From assembly GCF_008065155.1 (NCBI RefSeq), contig NZ_CP042819.1:2672922-2736921 (forward strand): DNA of 64,000 nt. Reading direction: 5' to 3'. The translations under genes and the position numbers were made by a program. The notes under the pieces are model-generated. The model did no database searches and was not told the origin of the DNA. It saw only the letters and a list, made by a program, of their open reading frames with translations. The DNA comes from Octadecabacter sp. SW4. GTDB taxonomy: Bacteria; Pseudomonadota; Alphaproteobacteria; Rhodobacterales; Rhodobacteraceae. Shown piece by piece: positions 45,089 through 55,093 of this stretch (the first letter of the stretch is position 1; every line of letters begins with the position of its first letter).

Positions 45089-47581
45089 CTAGGCGTCCTT
45101 GCGGATCGTGGCATTGGCGGGGTCATAGGGGCTGTCCTCAACAATTTCGCAATTCCACAGTTTGTCCAGCATTTTCACCTGCAACTTGGTGCCCACCACA
45201 GCATGTTCAGGTTTGACATAGCCCATGCCAATGGATGTCCCGAACGCCACGGAATACCCGCCCGAGGTCAGGCGACCGGTGCGGGTCTCTCCGTGATACA
45301 GCGCCTCGCGTCCCCAGGGATCGGCGTCATCAGGGCCGTCGATCAACAGGGTGACGCATTTGGCGCGAATACCCTTGGCCTCCATCTCCGCCTTGCCGTG
45401 AAAATCTTTCGACAGATCCACAAAACGCGGCAAGTCTGCCTCGAGAGGGGTCGCATCACGGCCCAGTTCCGTGCCGAAGGCGCGGTAGGATTTTTCCATC
45501 CGCAGCCAGTTTTGCGCCCGTGCCCCGACCAGTTTCATGCCGTGCGGTTCGCCCGCCTTTTCCAGCAGGTCGAACAGATAGTTCTGCATTTCAATCGGGT
45601 GGTGCAGTTCCCATCCCAATTCACCCGTATAGGCCACCCGGATGGCGTTGACGGGGCACATGCCCAACTCGATCTTTTTCGCCGACAACCACGGGAAGCG
45701 CTTGTTGGACAGCGCGGTTTCCGGCTCGGCGTCCTTGATCACCGCATTCAGAACGTCGCGCGATTTCGGGCCAGCGATGGCAAACACGCCCCATTGGGTC
45801 GTGACATTCTGGCAGTCGATCCGGCCAAATTCGGGCTCTTTGTCTTCGATCGCCTTGCGCAGATAGTCCGCGTCATATTCCGTCCAAGCCCCTGCAGAGA
45901 CCAGATAATATTCATCCTCAGATAGGCGCACGATGGTGTATTCGGTGCGGGTCGTGCCGTGGGCCGTCAGTGCATAGGTCAGGTTGATCCGGCCCACGCG
46001 GGGCAGTTTGTTGGTGGTGAACCAGTCCAGAAACGCCGTCGCGCCGGGCCCCTTTACGATGTGCTTGGTGAAAGCTGTCGCATCGACCAAACCAACGCCC
46101 TCGCGGATCGCCTTGGCCTCGTCGACCGCATATTGCCACCAGCCGCCACGGCGGAAGGACCGCGCGTCGTGATCATTGAACCCCATCGGCGCATAGTAAT
46201 TGGGGCGCTCCCAGCCATTGACCCAGCCGAACTGGGCGCCGCGGGCTGCCTGCCGGTCATAGGCGGGCGATGTGCGCAGCGGACGGCACGCGGGGCGTTC
46301 TTCGTCGGGGTGGTGCAGAATATAAACGTGGTCGTAACATTCTTCGTTCTTGCGGGCGGCGAATTCGGTGGTCATCCAGTCGCCGTAGCGCTTGGGGTCC
46401 AGGGACGCCATGTCGATCTCGGCCTCGCCCTCGACCATCATCTGCGCCAGGTAATAGCCGGTGCCGCCAGCGGCGGTGATCCCGAACGAAAACCCTTCGG
46501 CCAGCCACATATTGCGCAGGCCAGGTGCCGGACCAACCAGCGGGTTGCCATCGGGCGTATAGCAAATCGGGCCGTTGAAATCATCCTTGAGGCCGCTGTC
46601 TTCGCAGGACGGCACGCGGTGGATCATCGCCATATACTGGTCCTCGATCCGCTCCAGATCGAGGGGAAACAGATCGGCGCGAAAGCTGTCTGGCACACCG
46701 TATTCAAACACCGCAGGCGCGTTTTTCTCGTAGACACCCAGAATCCACCCGCCACGTTCTTCGCGCACATAGGATTGCGCATCGGCATCGCGCACAACGG
46801 GGTGTTCGGCGCCGCCGTTCTTGCGGTATTCGACCAGCGCAGGGTCTTGGTCCATGACGATGAACTGGTGTTCCACCGGAATGGCCGGAATCTTGATGCC
46901 CAGCTTTTTCGCCGTTGTCTGGGCGTGGTTACCCGAGGCGGTCACCACATGTTCGGCCGTAATGACGATCTGTTCATCCGATGCGACCAGATTGCCGCCC
47001 TTTTCCACCATCTTGGTGCAGGTGACCTCCCACGCCGACCCGGTCCAGTGGAACGCATCCGCCTGCCATTTGCGTTCAATCACAGCCCCGTGCTGGCGCG
47101 CACCCTTGGCCATCGCCTGCGTCACATCGGCGGGGTTAATATAACCGTCGGTGTGGTGATAAAGCGCGCCTTTCAGATCGTCAGTGCGGATCAGCGGCCA
47201 GCGCTCCTTGATCTCATCAGGGGTCAGCCACTGATAGGGCACATCGCATGTTTCGGCAGTCGATGCATAAAGCATGTATTCGTCCATGCGTTCATCCGTC
47301 TGCGCCATGCGCAGGTTCCCGACCACGGCAAAGCCCGCGTTCAGGCCGGTTTCCGCCTCGAGCGATTTGTAGAAATCGACCGAGTACTTGTGGATGTGCG
47401 TCGTAGCAAAAGACATGTTGAACAGCGGCAACAGCCCGGCCGCGTGCCAGGTGGACCCCGATGTCAGCTCATCGCGTTCCAACAGCATGACGTCCTTCCA
47501 GCCCGCTTTGGCAAGGTGATAGGCAATCGAGGTGCCGACGGCACCACCGCCGACAACGAGGGCTTTGACATTGGTTTTCAT
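45089..47581 (-). CDS. Dimethylglycine/sarcosine dehydrogenase-like FAD and folate-binding protein
   Basis: 830 residues from ATG at 47581. An N-terminal DAO/FAD domain (ALVVGGGAVGTSIAYHLAKAGW; STWHAAGL, whose His is the covalent FAD site in the family) is joined to a FAO_M linker and a C-terminal GcvT-like tetrahydrofolate aminomethyl domain (YTGELGWELHHPIEMQNYLF; GRDATPLEADLPRFV). It would demethylate an N-methylated amine with transfer of the C1 unit to folate. The substrate may be dimethylglycine, sarcosine or a relative. The open frame continues 5' without support. Confidence 0.9.
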   Translation of the reverse strand: MKTNVKALVVGGGAVGTSIAYHLAKAGWKDVMLLERDELTSGSTWHAAGLLPLFNMSFATTHIHKYSVDFYKSLEAETGLNAGFAVVGNLRMAQTDERMDEYMLYASTAETCDVPYQWLTPDEIKERWPLIRTDDLKGALYHHTDGYINPADVTQAMAKGARQHGAVIERKWQADAFHWTGSAWEVTCTKMVEKGGNLVASDEQIVITAEHVVTASGNHAQTTAKKLGIKIPAIPVEHQFIVMDQDPALVEYRKNGGAEHPVVRDADAQSYVREERGGWILGVYEKNAPAVFEYGVPDSFRADLFPLDLERIEDQYMAMIHRVPSCEDSGLKDDFNGPICYTPDGNPLVGPAPGLRNMWLAEGFSFGITAAGGTGYYLAQMMVEGEAEIDMASLDPKRYGDWMTTEFAARKNEECYDHVYILHHPDEERPACRPLRTSPAYDRQAARGAQFGWVNGWERPNYYAPMGFNDHDARSFRRGGWWQYAVDEAKAIREGVGLVDATAFTKHIVKGPGATAFLDWFTTNKLPRVGRINLTYALTAHGTTRTEYTIVRLSEDEYYLVSAGAWTEYDADYLRKAIEDKEPEFGRIDCQNVTTQWGVFAIAGPKSRDVLNAVIKDAEPETALSNKRFPWLSAKKIELGMCPVNAIRVAYTGELGWELHHPIEMQNYLFDLLEKAGEPHGMKLVGARAQNWLRMEKSYRAFGTELGRDATPLEADLPRFVDLSKDFHGKAEMEAKGIRAKCVTLLIDGPDDADPWGREALYHGETRTGRLTSGGYSVAFGTSIGMGYVKPEHAVVGTKLQVKMLDKLWNCEIVEDSPYDPANATIRKDA

Positions 47582-47595
47582 GGGGCGACTCTTTC

Positions 47596-47726
47596 GCTGG
47601 CGCATTTCGTTGGCCGCAATTTGGCGCAAATCCTGCGGCGGGGCGAGAGTGTCCCGACCACCTTTGGCGCAATTGCGACAGCGGGCAGTTGTGAAGCGTC
47701 CTGCAGGGCAGTAACAATGGCGCAAG
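47596..47726. promoter_or_regulatory. Cluster of TGGCGCAA-like sites in divergent promoter
   Basis: Within the 166 bases between the dehydrogenase gene and panC lie ATTTGGCGCAAAT (47619-47631, palindromic), TTTGGCGCAATT (47663-47674), ATGGCGCAAG (47717-47726), TTGGCCGCAATT (47610-47621) and CTGGCGCAT (47597-47605). They may be binding sites of one regulator. Confidence 0.4.
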
Positions 47727-47747
47727 ATTGTTGCTTTTGGGGATGAA

Positions 47748-48605
47748 ATGCAGGTCTGCCGGTCCATTTCCGACATCCGCGCTGCGATCGCGGGATTTCG
47801 CGCCGCTGGCGACACGGTCGGGCTTGTGACGACTATGGGCGCGCTGCACGCGGGCCATATGGCGCTGGTCATGGCGGCCAAAACCGCGCACGCCCGTGTG
47901 GTCGCCACGATTTTCGTGAACCCAACACAGTTTGGCGACCCCAAAGACCTTGCCAGCTATCCCCGCACCGAAGACGCCGATCTGGCGACGCTGCGCGATG
48001 CGGGCGTCGATGCGGTGCTGATCCCCGATGCCCGTGAAATTTACCCCGAAAGCGACGAAACCATCGTTGAAACCACGCGGCTGGCGAACGTGTTGCACGG
48101 GCTTGTGCGCCCGGGGCATTATCGCGGCGTGGCGACGGTTGTGACCAAGCTGTTCAACATCACCCAACCCGATGCTGCCTATTTCGGCGAAAAGGACTAT
48201 CAGCAGTTGCAGGTCATCAAACGCATGGCGCGTGACCTGCATATGCCGCTGGACATCGTTGGCATCCCGACCGTGCGTGAACCGGACGGGCTTGCCATGT
48301 CATCGCGCAATGTGCGGCTGGCAGAGGACGACCGCAATGCGGCTGTTGTCCTGTCGCGTGCGCTCGACAAGGCGCAGACCGAAGCGGGCCGCGGCGTTCC
48401 CATAGACCGGATTGACCAGGCCCTGCGCACCACAATCAACGCCGAACCGCGCGCCCGTCTGCGCGCCGTCGATATCGTTGAACCCGCCACCCTTGCCCCC
48501 GCAACGGGGCTGATGAAAGGGCCGATTGCGATCATGCTTTCAGTCGAATTTGGCCCAAGCGACAACCCCGTCATGCTAATTGACCAGCGAGAGATCACAC
48601 CATGA
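47748..48605 (+). CDS. panC: Pantothenate synthetase
   Basis: 285 residues. ATP-binding HIGH-like motif in [14 protein letters not shown], pantoate contacts in [13 protein letters not shown], and the KMSKS-like loop [11 protein letters not shown]. It joins pantoate and beta-alanine. It overlaps panB by ATGA; the panC-panB pair makes pantothenate, and CoaBC downstream in the pathway is at 58.3 kb. Confidence 0.97.
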   Translation: MQVCRSISDIRAAIAGFRAAGDTVGLVTTMGALHAGHMALVMAAKTAHARVVATIFVNPTQFGDPKDLASYPRTEDADLATLRDAGVDAVLIPDAREIYPESDETIVETTRLANVLHGLVRPGHYRGVATVVTKLFNITQPDAAYFGEKDYQQLQVIKRMARDLHMPLDIVGIPTVREPDGLAMSSRNVRLAEDDRNAAVVLSRALDKAQTEAGRGVPIDRIDQALRTTINAEPRARLRAVDIVEPATLAPATGLMKGPIAIMLSVEFGPSDNPVMLIDQREITP

Positions 48606-49414
48606 GCAGCCAGACCGAAACCATCCGCCGCAACACCGTGCCGCAAATCGCGAGCCGCAAGAACGGCGACCCAATCGTGTCGCTGACATCCTATCACGCG
48701 CATACAGCCGCGATTGTCGACAAATACGCCGATTTCATCCTCGTGGGGGACAGTCTGGGCATGGTCATGCACGGCATGGACAGCACCGTAGGTGTGCCGC
48801 TGGATCTGATGATCATGCATGGCAAGGCCGTTGTGCGTGGCACGAAAAAGGCGCTGATCGTGGTGGATATGCCCTTTGGAACCTACGAGGAATCGCCCAA
48901 TATCGCCTTTCGCAACGCCGCCAAGATCATGAAGGAAACCGGCTGTGGCGCGGTGAAACTGGAAGGCGGCGCGCGCATGGCCGAAACCATCCACTTTCTG
49001 GTCGAGCGCGGGATTCCGGTGATGGCGCACACGGGCCTGACGCCGCAGTCCAGCCACGTGATGGGCGGGTTCAAGACCCAAGGCCGCAATCAGGAAACAT
49101 GGGCCGCCCATGAAGAAGACGCGCGCGCTGTGGCACAGGCGGGCGCCTTTGCAGTCGTGTTGGAAGGTATGGTTGAACCGCTCGCGGCCAAGATTACCAA
49201 ACAGATCGACATTCCGACCATTGGCATCGGCGCGTCAGCCGAATGTGACGGGCAAATTCTGGTGCTCGAGGATATGCTGGGGATGAATCCCTGGACCCCG
49301 AAATTTGTCAAAGTCTATGGCTCACTGGGGCCGATGATCGAGGATTCCGTGAAACGTTACGCCCAAGAGGTGAAAGACCGCTCATTCCCGTCCGAGGATC
49401 AGGTATACCGCTAG
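48602..49414 (+). CDS. panB: 3-methyl-2-oxobutanoate hydroxymethyltransferase
   Basis: 270 residues, a TIM barrel with [28 protein letters not shown], the metal ligands Asp in GDS and the Glu-Gly-Gly of KLEGGARMA, and [14 protein letters not shown]. It makes ketopantoate from 2-ketoisovalerate and methylene-tetrahydrofolate, the first committed step to pantothenate. Confidence 0.97.
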   Translation: MSSQTETIRRNTVPQIASRKNGDPIVSLTSYHAHTAAIVDKYADFILVGDSLGMVMHGMDSTVGVPLDLMIMHGKAVVRGTKKALIVVDMPFGTYEESPNIAFRNAAKIMKETGCGAVKLEGGARMAETIHFLVERGIPVMAHTGLTPQSSHVMGGFKTQGRNQETWAAHEEDARAVAQAGAFAVVLEGMVEPLAAKITKQIDIPTIGIGASAECDGQILVLEDMLGMNPWTPKFVKVYGSLGPMIEDSVKRYAQEVKDRSFPSEDQVYR

Positions 49415-49578
49415 ATGCTCCGGAGTGTATCTGCCCCTCGTTGACCTGCGCGGCATTTTTGCCGCAGGGGAAACAATCGCGCACAGTCACATATCGCTAT
49501 CGCGCAAATCACTGCTATATTGCAGGGAGTTAAACAAATGAGGGCTGCGCCAATAGCGGCTCCGTTGAGGATAGTAGT

Positions 49579-49770
49579 ATGACCCGTTTCGCTATTGCCG
49601 CGCTTGTTGCGGTAACGACTCTTGGTGCGTGTTCCGCCCCACAAAGCGGATTTACGGCGCGCATGGACACGCAGAGCATGATGAATATCGGTGGGTTTTC
49701 CCCAGCCGTCATTGGTGCACGCCCTGATAATGACGACATGCGCTACTCGACGCGCGGGTTGATCCAGTAA
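49579..49770 (+). CDS. Small putative lipoprotein (63 aa)
   Basis: 63 residues with a signal peptide and lipobox TTLGACSAP (Cys at residue 18). The mature part is about 45 residues without recognised domain. AGGATAG lies 8 bases upstream. It stands alone between panB and the lipase gene. Probably real, function unknown. Confidence 0.65.
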   Translation: MTRFAIAALVAVTTLGACSAPQSGFTARMDTQSMMNIGGFSPAVIGARPDNDDMRYSTRGLIQ

Positions 49771-49847
49771 CCCGCCAGGGTCGGGTAAACCCCCATAAGT
49801 ATGCGCGGCGCTCTGTGCTAACGTGATCACCTATCACGGAGGGCACC

Positions 49848-50489
49848 ATGTTTCAGTATCCCATCAAAGCCGCCGCCCAACTGGCCGAAGCCGGAAAACA
49901 CGCCAAGACGCACCCATCCGTCGCCCCGCTGATCCGGCGCGCGCTGGATCAGGGCGATGTCACGGCATTCATGCTCAACAATGGTGTGCTTTTGCTGCCC
50001 GGCAGCAATTCGCTGGGCGACTATATCCTGTTCAACCTGCGTGTGTTCAAGATCGGCGGCAAACGCTACCGGCTTGAGGATAGCGCCACCGCCACCGGCC
50101 ACAGCGGCGCGATCTGGCATCAAGGATTCCTGACCTACTCCAAGGCGATCTTTGACCACTTCGCCGATATCCCGCCGAAATTCATCATCGGTCACTCGCT
50201 GGGGGCCGCAGCGGCGCAAATTTTAGCAAAAAGCTGGGGCGTACCCGCGATCGGCTTTGCCGCCCCGCGCCCGCGCTGGGGCGCGACCCGCCTGCGCAAC
50301 GAACAACTGTCTCTGTCAATCCTGCGCAGCGACGACCTGGTCACCACCCTACCCGGCGGCTTCCGCCACCTTGGCACCGCCAAGAACCTCAAACCACGCA
50401 GCAACAACGCCGGCTTGGACCACCAGATGCGGCACTACCGCAGGATCGTTGACGAACACGCGGGCAACCTGCCCGAGCAGTGGCCCTAA
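49848..50489 (+). CDS. Alpha/beta-hydrolase, lipase (class 3-like)
   Basis: 213 residues without a signal peptide. The nucleophile elbow is FIIGHSLGAAAAQ (Ser in GHSLG), followed by GFAAPRPRWGATR, Asp in RSDDLVTTLPGG and a C-terminal His (DHQMRHY), the order of class 3 lipases. GGAGGG sits 5 bases before the start. Its stop overlaps the convergent dehydrogenase stop by 4 bases. Confidence 0.8.
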   Translation: MFQYPIKAAAQLAEAGKHAKTHPSVAPLIRRALDQGDVTAFMLNNGVLLLPGSNSLGDYILFNLRVFKIGGKRYRLEDSATATGHSGAIWHQGFLTYSKAIFDHFADIPPKFIIGHSLGAAAAQILAKSWGVPAIGFAAPRPRWGATRLRNEQLSLSILRSDDLVTTLPGGFRHLGTAKNLKPRSNNAGLDHQMRHYRRIVDEHAGNLPEQWP

Positions 50490-51472
50490 AGCACCCCCGG
50501 CACGACCAGATCGGGCGGGCGGTGGCCGTCATCGAATGTCTTGATATTGATGATGACTTTTTCACCCATCTCGACCCGTCCTTCGATCGTGGCTGACCCC
50601 ATGTGCGGCAGCAGAACCACGTTAGGCAATTCGCGCAGGCGGGGGTTAATTTCCGATCCGTGTTCAAACACATCGAGCCCCGCGCCGCCCAGTTCACCGG
50701 CCCGCAGCATCCTTGTGAGGGCATTTTCATCAATCACCTCCCCGCGCGAGGTGTTCACGATCACCGCATCGGGTTTCATCAGCTTCAAGCGCCGCGCGTT
50801 CATCAGGTGAAATGTGCTGGGCGTATGCGGACAGTTGATCGAAATCACGTCCATCCGTGCAACCATCTGGTCAAGGCTTTCCCAATAGGTCGCTTCAAGC
50901 GCATCCTCGATTTCGGGGCGCAGGCGTTTACGGTTGTGGTAGTGCACCTGCATCCCAAAGGCTGCGGCGCGGCGCGCAACCGCCTGCCCGATCCGGCCCA
51001 TTCCCAAAATGCCCAGACGGCGACCACCAATGCGCCCACCCAGCATCGCCGTGGGGGCCCAGCCGCCCCAATTGCCCGACTGCATCAGCGCCAACCCCTC
51101 GGGGATGCGGCGTGTCACGGCCAAAATCAGTGCAAGGGTCATATCGGCAGTGTCCTCGGTGACGACACCGGGGGTATTGGCCACCAGAATGCCGCGCTGA
51201 CGGGCGGTGTGCACATCGATATGGTCCACACCCGCGCCGTAATTCGCGATCAGTTTGAGCTTGTCACCGGCCTGCGCCAGAACCTTGGCATCAAGCGTAT
51301 CCGTTACCGCTGGCACCAATACATCGGCACGCTGCATGGCAGCGGCCAGTTCTTCGGCGCTCATCGGGGTGTCGTCATCACGCAACTCCACGTTGAACAG
51401 CTCGCTGAGCCGCGTTTCGACCACATCGGGCAACCGTCGCGTGACGACAACACTTAGGCGTTTGCTTGGCAT
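50486..51472 (-). CDS. D-isomer 2-hydroxyacid dehydrogenase (glyoxylate/hydroxypyruvate reductase-like)
   Basis: 328 residues. NAD-binding GRRLGILGMGRIGQAVARRA; catalytic Arg in VNTSRGEVIDE, Glu following, and His in VLLPHMGSATIE. Close to GyaR/GhrB-type glyoxylate reductases, which reduce glyoxylate or hydroxypyruvate with NADPH or NADH. Single gene. Confidence 0.92.
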   Translation of the reverse strand: MPSKRLSVVVTRRLPDVVETRLSELFNVELRDDDTPMSAEELAAAMQRADVLVPAVTDTLDAKVLAQAGDKLKLIANYGAGVDHIDVHTARQRGILVANTPGVVTEDTADMTLALILAVTRRIPEGLALMQSGNWGGWAPTAMLGGRIGGRRLGILGMGRIGQAVARRAAAFGMQVHYHNRKRLRPEIEDALEATYWESLDQMVARMDVISINCPHTPSTFHLMNARRLKLMKPDAVIVNTSRGEVIDENALTRMLRAGELGGAGLDVFEHGSEINPRLRELPNVVLLPHMGSATIEGRVEMGEKVIINIKTFDDGHRPPDLVVPGVL

Positions 51473-51586
51473 GATCTGCTCCTCTCGCTTTCAAATGCGC
51501 GCGTTCTCTGGCAGGTTGCCAGTCAGGCGCAGGAGGCACAAGAACCCCGATGCCGCAGAGCAATGATTTAGATAACAGGTGGTCCA

Positions 51587-52096
51587 ATGATCGGTTTGGC
51601 GCGCAGTCTGATGGTGCTTGCACTTGTGGCAATGGCAGCGACGACTTCGGCACAAGAGGCCGCGGTCAAACTTGGCTCGGACACCAACCTGCCTGTCCCG
51701 CGATTCGTGTCGTTGAAAGCCGATGAGAGCAACGTTAGGCGCGGACCATCCCTGAGCCACCGGATCGACTGGGTGTTCAACCGCCGCGGCATGCCGCTGC
51801 AAATCGTCGATGAATATGGCAACTGGCGGCGTGTGATTGATCGCGATGGTGTGGGCGGCTGGGTGCATTATTCGCTGCTGTCGGGCTCGCGCACGGTGAT
51901 CGTCGATCAGGACATGCAGCCGCTTTATGCCCGCGCCGATGACACATCGCCGGAAACCGCAGTGCTTGAGATCGGCGTGATTGCCCGCCTTGGCGAATGC
52001 GACGCGACCTATTGCCGGCTGACGGCGGGCGGCTATCGCGGGTGGGCCCCCAAGTCGGCCCTATGGGGTGTTGGCGCGGATGAATTGCGCGACTAA
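51587..52096 (+). CDS. Periplasmic protein with two SH3-type domains
   Basis: 169 residues with a signal peptide (LARSLMVLALVAMAATTSAQ). Two bacterial SH3 repeats follow: residues about 42-90 (VSLKADESNVRRGPSLSHRI; GGWVHYSLL) and 95-160 (MQPLYARADDTSPE; GWAPKSALWGV). Such proteins usually bind cell wall. It is divergent from the hydroxyacid dehydrogenase and precedes the cation transporter by 8 bases. Confidence 0.85.
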   Translation: MIGLARSLMVLALVAMAATTSAQEAAVKLGSDTNLPVPRFVSLKADESNVRRGPSLSHRIDWVFNRRGMPLQIVDEYGNWRRVIDRDGVGGWVHYSLLSGSRTVIVDQDMQPLYARADDTSPETAVLEIGVIARLGECDATYCRLTAGGYRGWAPKSALWGVGADELRD

Positions 52097-52104
52097 GCTT
52101 GGGC

Positions 52105-53013
52105 ATGAGCGCTAGACACGACACAACCCTGAACCTGTCGGCCGGTCTGCTGTCGGTGACGGTCGCGCTTGTCCTGGTGCTCGCCAAGCTGTGGGCCCTG
52201 GGGCAAACCGGTTCGCTGGCCGTCGCCGCCACATTGGCCGACAGCGCGATGGACCTGATGATGTCGCTGGGTGGCCTGGCGGCGATTGCCTATGCCGCCA
52301 AGCCTGCCGACGACGACCACAATTTCGGCCATACCTCGGCCGAGGATCTGGCCGCCCTTGGCCAGTCCCTGTTCATTCTGATATCCGCCGGTGTGATCGC
52401 TGTTGCCGCTGTGCTGCGGCTTCTTGATGACAGCGTGACCCTGCCCCAACAGGAACAGCGCGGCATGGCGATCATGGTGTTTTCCATCTTTCTGACGCTG
52501 GGATTGGTCCTGTGGCAACGCCGCGTGGCGCGCACGACAGGCAACCGCGTGGTCAAGGCCGACAGCCTTCATTATCTGGGCGACCTGATCCCCAATATAG
52601 GCGCCATACTGGCCCTTTGGGCCTCGGCCGCATTCGGGCTGGGGCAGATTGACAGTGTGGTCGCGCTCGGCGCTGCGGCCCTTTTGGCCGTGGGCGCGTT
52701 GCGCATCGGCAAAGGTGCGTGGGATGCGCTGATGGATCGGCAGGCCGATCCCGAGATGATCGCCGGGATCACCGCGATTGCAAAGGACTTCGAGGGTGTT
52801 CACGGTTTTCACGACCTGAAAACCCGCGTCTCCGGAAGCCGGGTTTTTGTCAACTTGCATGTGGAACTTGACGGGAGCCAGACGCTCGATCAGGCGCATG
52901 CAATCGGCGCGGCCCTACGCCGGGCCATCCTGCACGCCTATCCACGCGCCGATGTCTTGATCCACAAGGATCCGCTTGGCGTGAAACCGCACCCCGACGA
53001 TCCCAGCCGCTAG
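52105..53013 (+). CDS. Cation diffusion facilitator (FieF-like) metal efflux protein
   Basis: 302 residues with six membrane helices and the CDF signature (SLAVAATLADSAMDLMMSLGGLAA; DDDHNFGHTSAEDLAALGQS, where the Asp and His ligands bind metal). The C-terminal cytoplasmic domain has VHGFHDLKTRVSGSRVFVNLHVELD. It exports zinc or ferrous iron in exchange for protons. Start ATG 52105 is chosen; a TTG two codons earlier is possible. Confidence 0.94.
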   Translation: MSARHDTTLNLSAGLLSVTVALVLVLAKLWALGQTGSLAVAATLADSAMDLMMSLGGLAAIAYAAKPADDDHNFGHTSAEDLAALGQSLFILISAGVIAVAAVLRLLDDSVTLPQQEQRGMAIMVFSIFLTLGLVLWQRRVARTTGNRVVKADSLHYLGDLIPNIGAILALWASAAFGLGQIDSVVALGAAALLAVGALRIGKGAWDALMDRQADPEMIAGITAIAKDFEGVHGFHDLKTRVSGSRVFVNLHVELDGSQTLDQAHAIGAALRRAILHAYPRADVLIHKDPLGVKPHPDDPSR

Positions 53014-55037
53014 CCGGTGCGGGCCAATCCCCGCCCCTGCAAAAGTGGCCCCACGTCAGGCATCTGTCCGCGAAAGGCGAGATAGGCATCCTGCGCCTCT
53101 TGCGACCCGCCCGCCGACAGGATGTGCCGTTCCAACTTGGCGGCCATATCCGCATCAAACGGCCCACCCGCATCCTCGAATGCCTTGAAGGCATCCGCGT
53201 CCATCACCTCGGACCACATGTAGCTGTAGTAACCGCAGGAATAGCCGTCACCGGCAAACACATGCGCGAAATGCGGGGTGGCGTGGCGCATACCAATCGC
53301 CTGCGGCATGCCGATTTCTTCCAGCACTTCGGCCTGTTTTTGCATTGGGTCGGTGGGTGCATCGCCTTCGTGAAAGGCCAGATCAACCAGCGCCGAAGCC
53401 AGATATTCAACGGTCTGGAACCCCATGTCATAGGTCGCGGCCCCCAGCATCCGGTCCAGCAAATCGCGGGGCATGGGCGCGCCGGTTTCGGCATGGGTTG
53501 CGAATTCTTCCAGCACCTCAGGCACCCCAAGCCAGTGTTCAAACAACTGGCTGGGCAATTCAACGAAATCGCGCGCCACCGAGGTGCCGCTGATCAGCTG
53601 ATAGGTCACATCCGACAGCATTTGATGCAGCGCGTGGCCAAATTCATGAAACAGCGTGCGGGCATCGTCATATGACAGCAGCGCCGGTTCGCCCTCGGGC
53701 GGTTTGGCGAAATTGCACACGTTCACCACATGCGGGCGGATGTCGGCCGCCAGTTTTTGCTGGTTGCGTATCGCGCTGCACCACGCCCCCGACCGCTTTG
53801 ACGATCGCGCGAAATAATCGGCGATGAACACGGCGATATGCTCACCATCGCGGGTGACCTCCCAGGCGCAGCAATCGGCATGATACAAGGGCACGTCTAT
53901 CGGCGTAAACTCTAGCGAAAATAGCCGGTTAGCGCAGGAAAATGCCGCCGCGACCATACGGTCGAGTTGCAGATACGGCTTGAGCGCGGTCTCGTCGAGA
54001 TCGTGATCTTCCTTGCGGCGTTTTTCGGAATAATAGCGCCAATCCCAGGGTTCAAGCGGGCCGGTTTCACCATCGTTATGCATCATCGCTTGCAGGCGCA
54101 TCCCGTCTGCATCTGCCGCCGCCTTGGCAGGCTCCCAGACCTTCATTAGCAGGTCGCGCACCGCATCCGGGGTGCCTGCCATTTCAGTCTCCAACTTGTA
54201 CTCGGCAAAGCTGTCATAGCCCAGCAAATCCGCCCGCTGTGCGCGCAGATCAAGGGTTTCAGCGGCGATATCGCGGTTATCGGTTTCGCCGCCATTGGCA
54301 CCGCGCGCAGCCCAGGCTGCGTAGGCTTTCTGACGCAAGGCGCGGTTCGGGCAAAACTGCAAGAACGGCACAATCAACGAGCGCGACAGTGTCACCACCG
54401 GCCCATCAACGTCGTGATCCCCACCTGCGGCCCGCGCCGCGGCGATCACGAAATCGGGCAATCCCGCCAGATCAGCATCAGCTAGTGGCATGAACCAGTC
54501 ACGTTCATCGGCCAGCAGATTTTGGCGAAACTGGTTACCCAGCACTGACAGCCGCCCCTTCACCTCGGTCAGCCGATCCGCTGCGTAGCCTTCAAGCTGC
54601 GCACCCGACCGCACGAAATTGCGCCGTGTCAGCAGCAGCACGCGCTGTTGTTCATCGGTCAGGTCCAGATTTTCGCGATCCTGCCAAAGGGTTTCTATCC
54701 GCGTGAACAAGTCCGTGTTGGATGACACTTCCGAACCGAACGCCGACAAAAGCGGTGCAAAATCCCGCGACAGGGCTTCGCGCGCGGGGTTACTATCGGC
54801 ACCCGCCATCGCATAGAACGCACCCAAAGCCTGATCAAGCAGGCGATCAGACAGGTCCAGCGCCTCGATAGTGTTCGTAAATGTCGGGGCGTCCGCATTG
54901 GCGGTGATGGCTGCGATATTGGCGCGTGCCTCGGCCAGTGCAGCGTCAACGGCAGGTGCGAAATCGTCATCGGAAATCTGATCGAAGGGCGGCAGGCCAA
55001 ACGGCGTGTCCCATGTCTGCAAAAGCGGGTTGGTCAT
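53010..55037 (-). CDS. M3-family peptidase (oligopeptidase A / peptidyl-dipeptidase Dcp)
   Basis: 675 residues from ATG at 55037, with AAAGGAG upstream. The zinc motif is HEFGHALHQML with the third ligand Glu further on; FCSCANRLFSLEFTP-type and ISGTSVARDFVELPSQ regions are typical of the family. It degrades short peptides in the cytosol. Its stop overlaps the convergent transporter stop by 4 bases in CTAG. It is downstream of two amino-acid ABC genes. Confidence 0.94.
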   Translation of the reverse strand: MTNPLLQTWDTPFGLPPFDQISDDDFAPAVDAALAEARANIAAITANADAPTFTNTIEALDLSDRLLDQALGAFYAMAGADSNPAREALSRDFAPLLSAFGSEVSSNTDLFTRIETLWQDRENLDLTDEQQRVLLLTRRNFVRSGAQLEGYAADRLTEVKGRLSVLGNQFRQNLLADERDWFMPLADADLAGLPDFVIAAARAAGGDHDVDGPVVTLSRSLIVPFLQFCPNRALRQKAYAAWAARGANGGETDNRDIAAETLDLRAQRADLLGYDSFAEYKLETEMAGTPDAVRDLLMKVWEPAKAAADADGMRLQAMMHNDGETGPLEPWDWRYYSEKRRKEDHDLDETALKPYLQLDRMVAAAFSCANRLFSLEFTPIDVPLYHADCCAWEVTRDGEHIAVFIADYFARSSKRSGAWCSAIRNQQKLAADIRPHVVNVCNFAKPPEGEPALLSYDDARTLFHEFGHALHQMLSDVTYQLISGTSVARDFVELPSQLFEHWLGVPEVLEEFATHAETGAPMPRDLLDRMLGAATYDMGFQTVEYLASALVDLAFHEGDAPTDPMQKQAEVLEEIGMPQAIGMRHATPHFAHVFAGDGYSCGYYSYMWSEVMDADAFKAFEDAGGPFDADMAAKLERHILSAGGSQEAQDAYLAFRGQMPDVGPLLQGRGLARTG

Positions 55038-55093
55038 CAAAGTCTCCTTTGCATCACAGATAGGCCTCTTGGGCGCAATGCACCACCACCTGC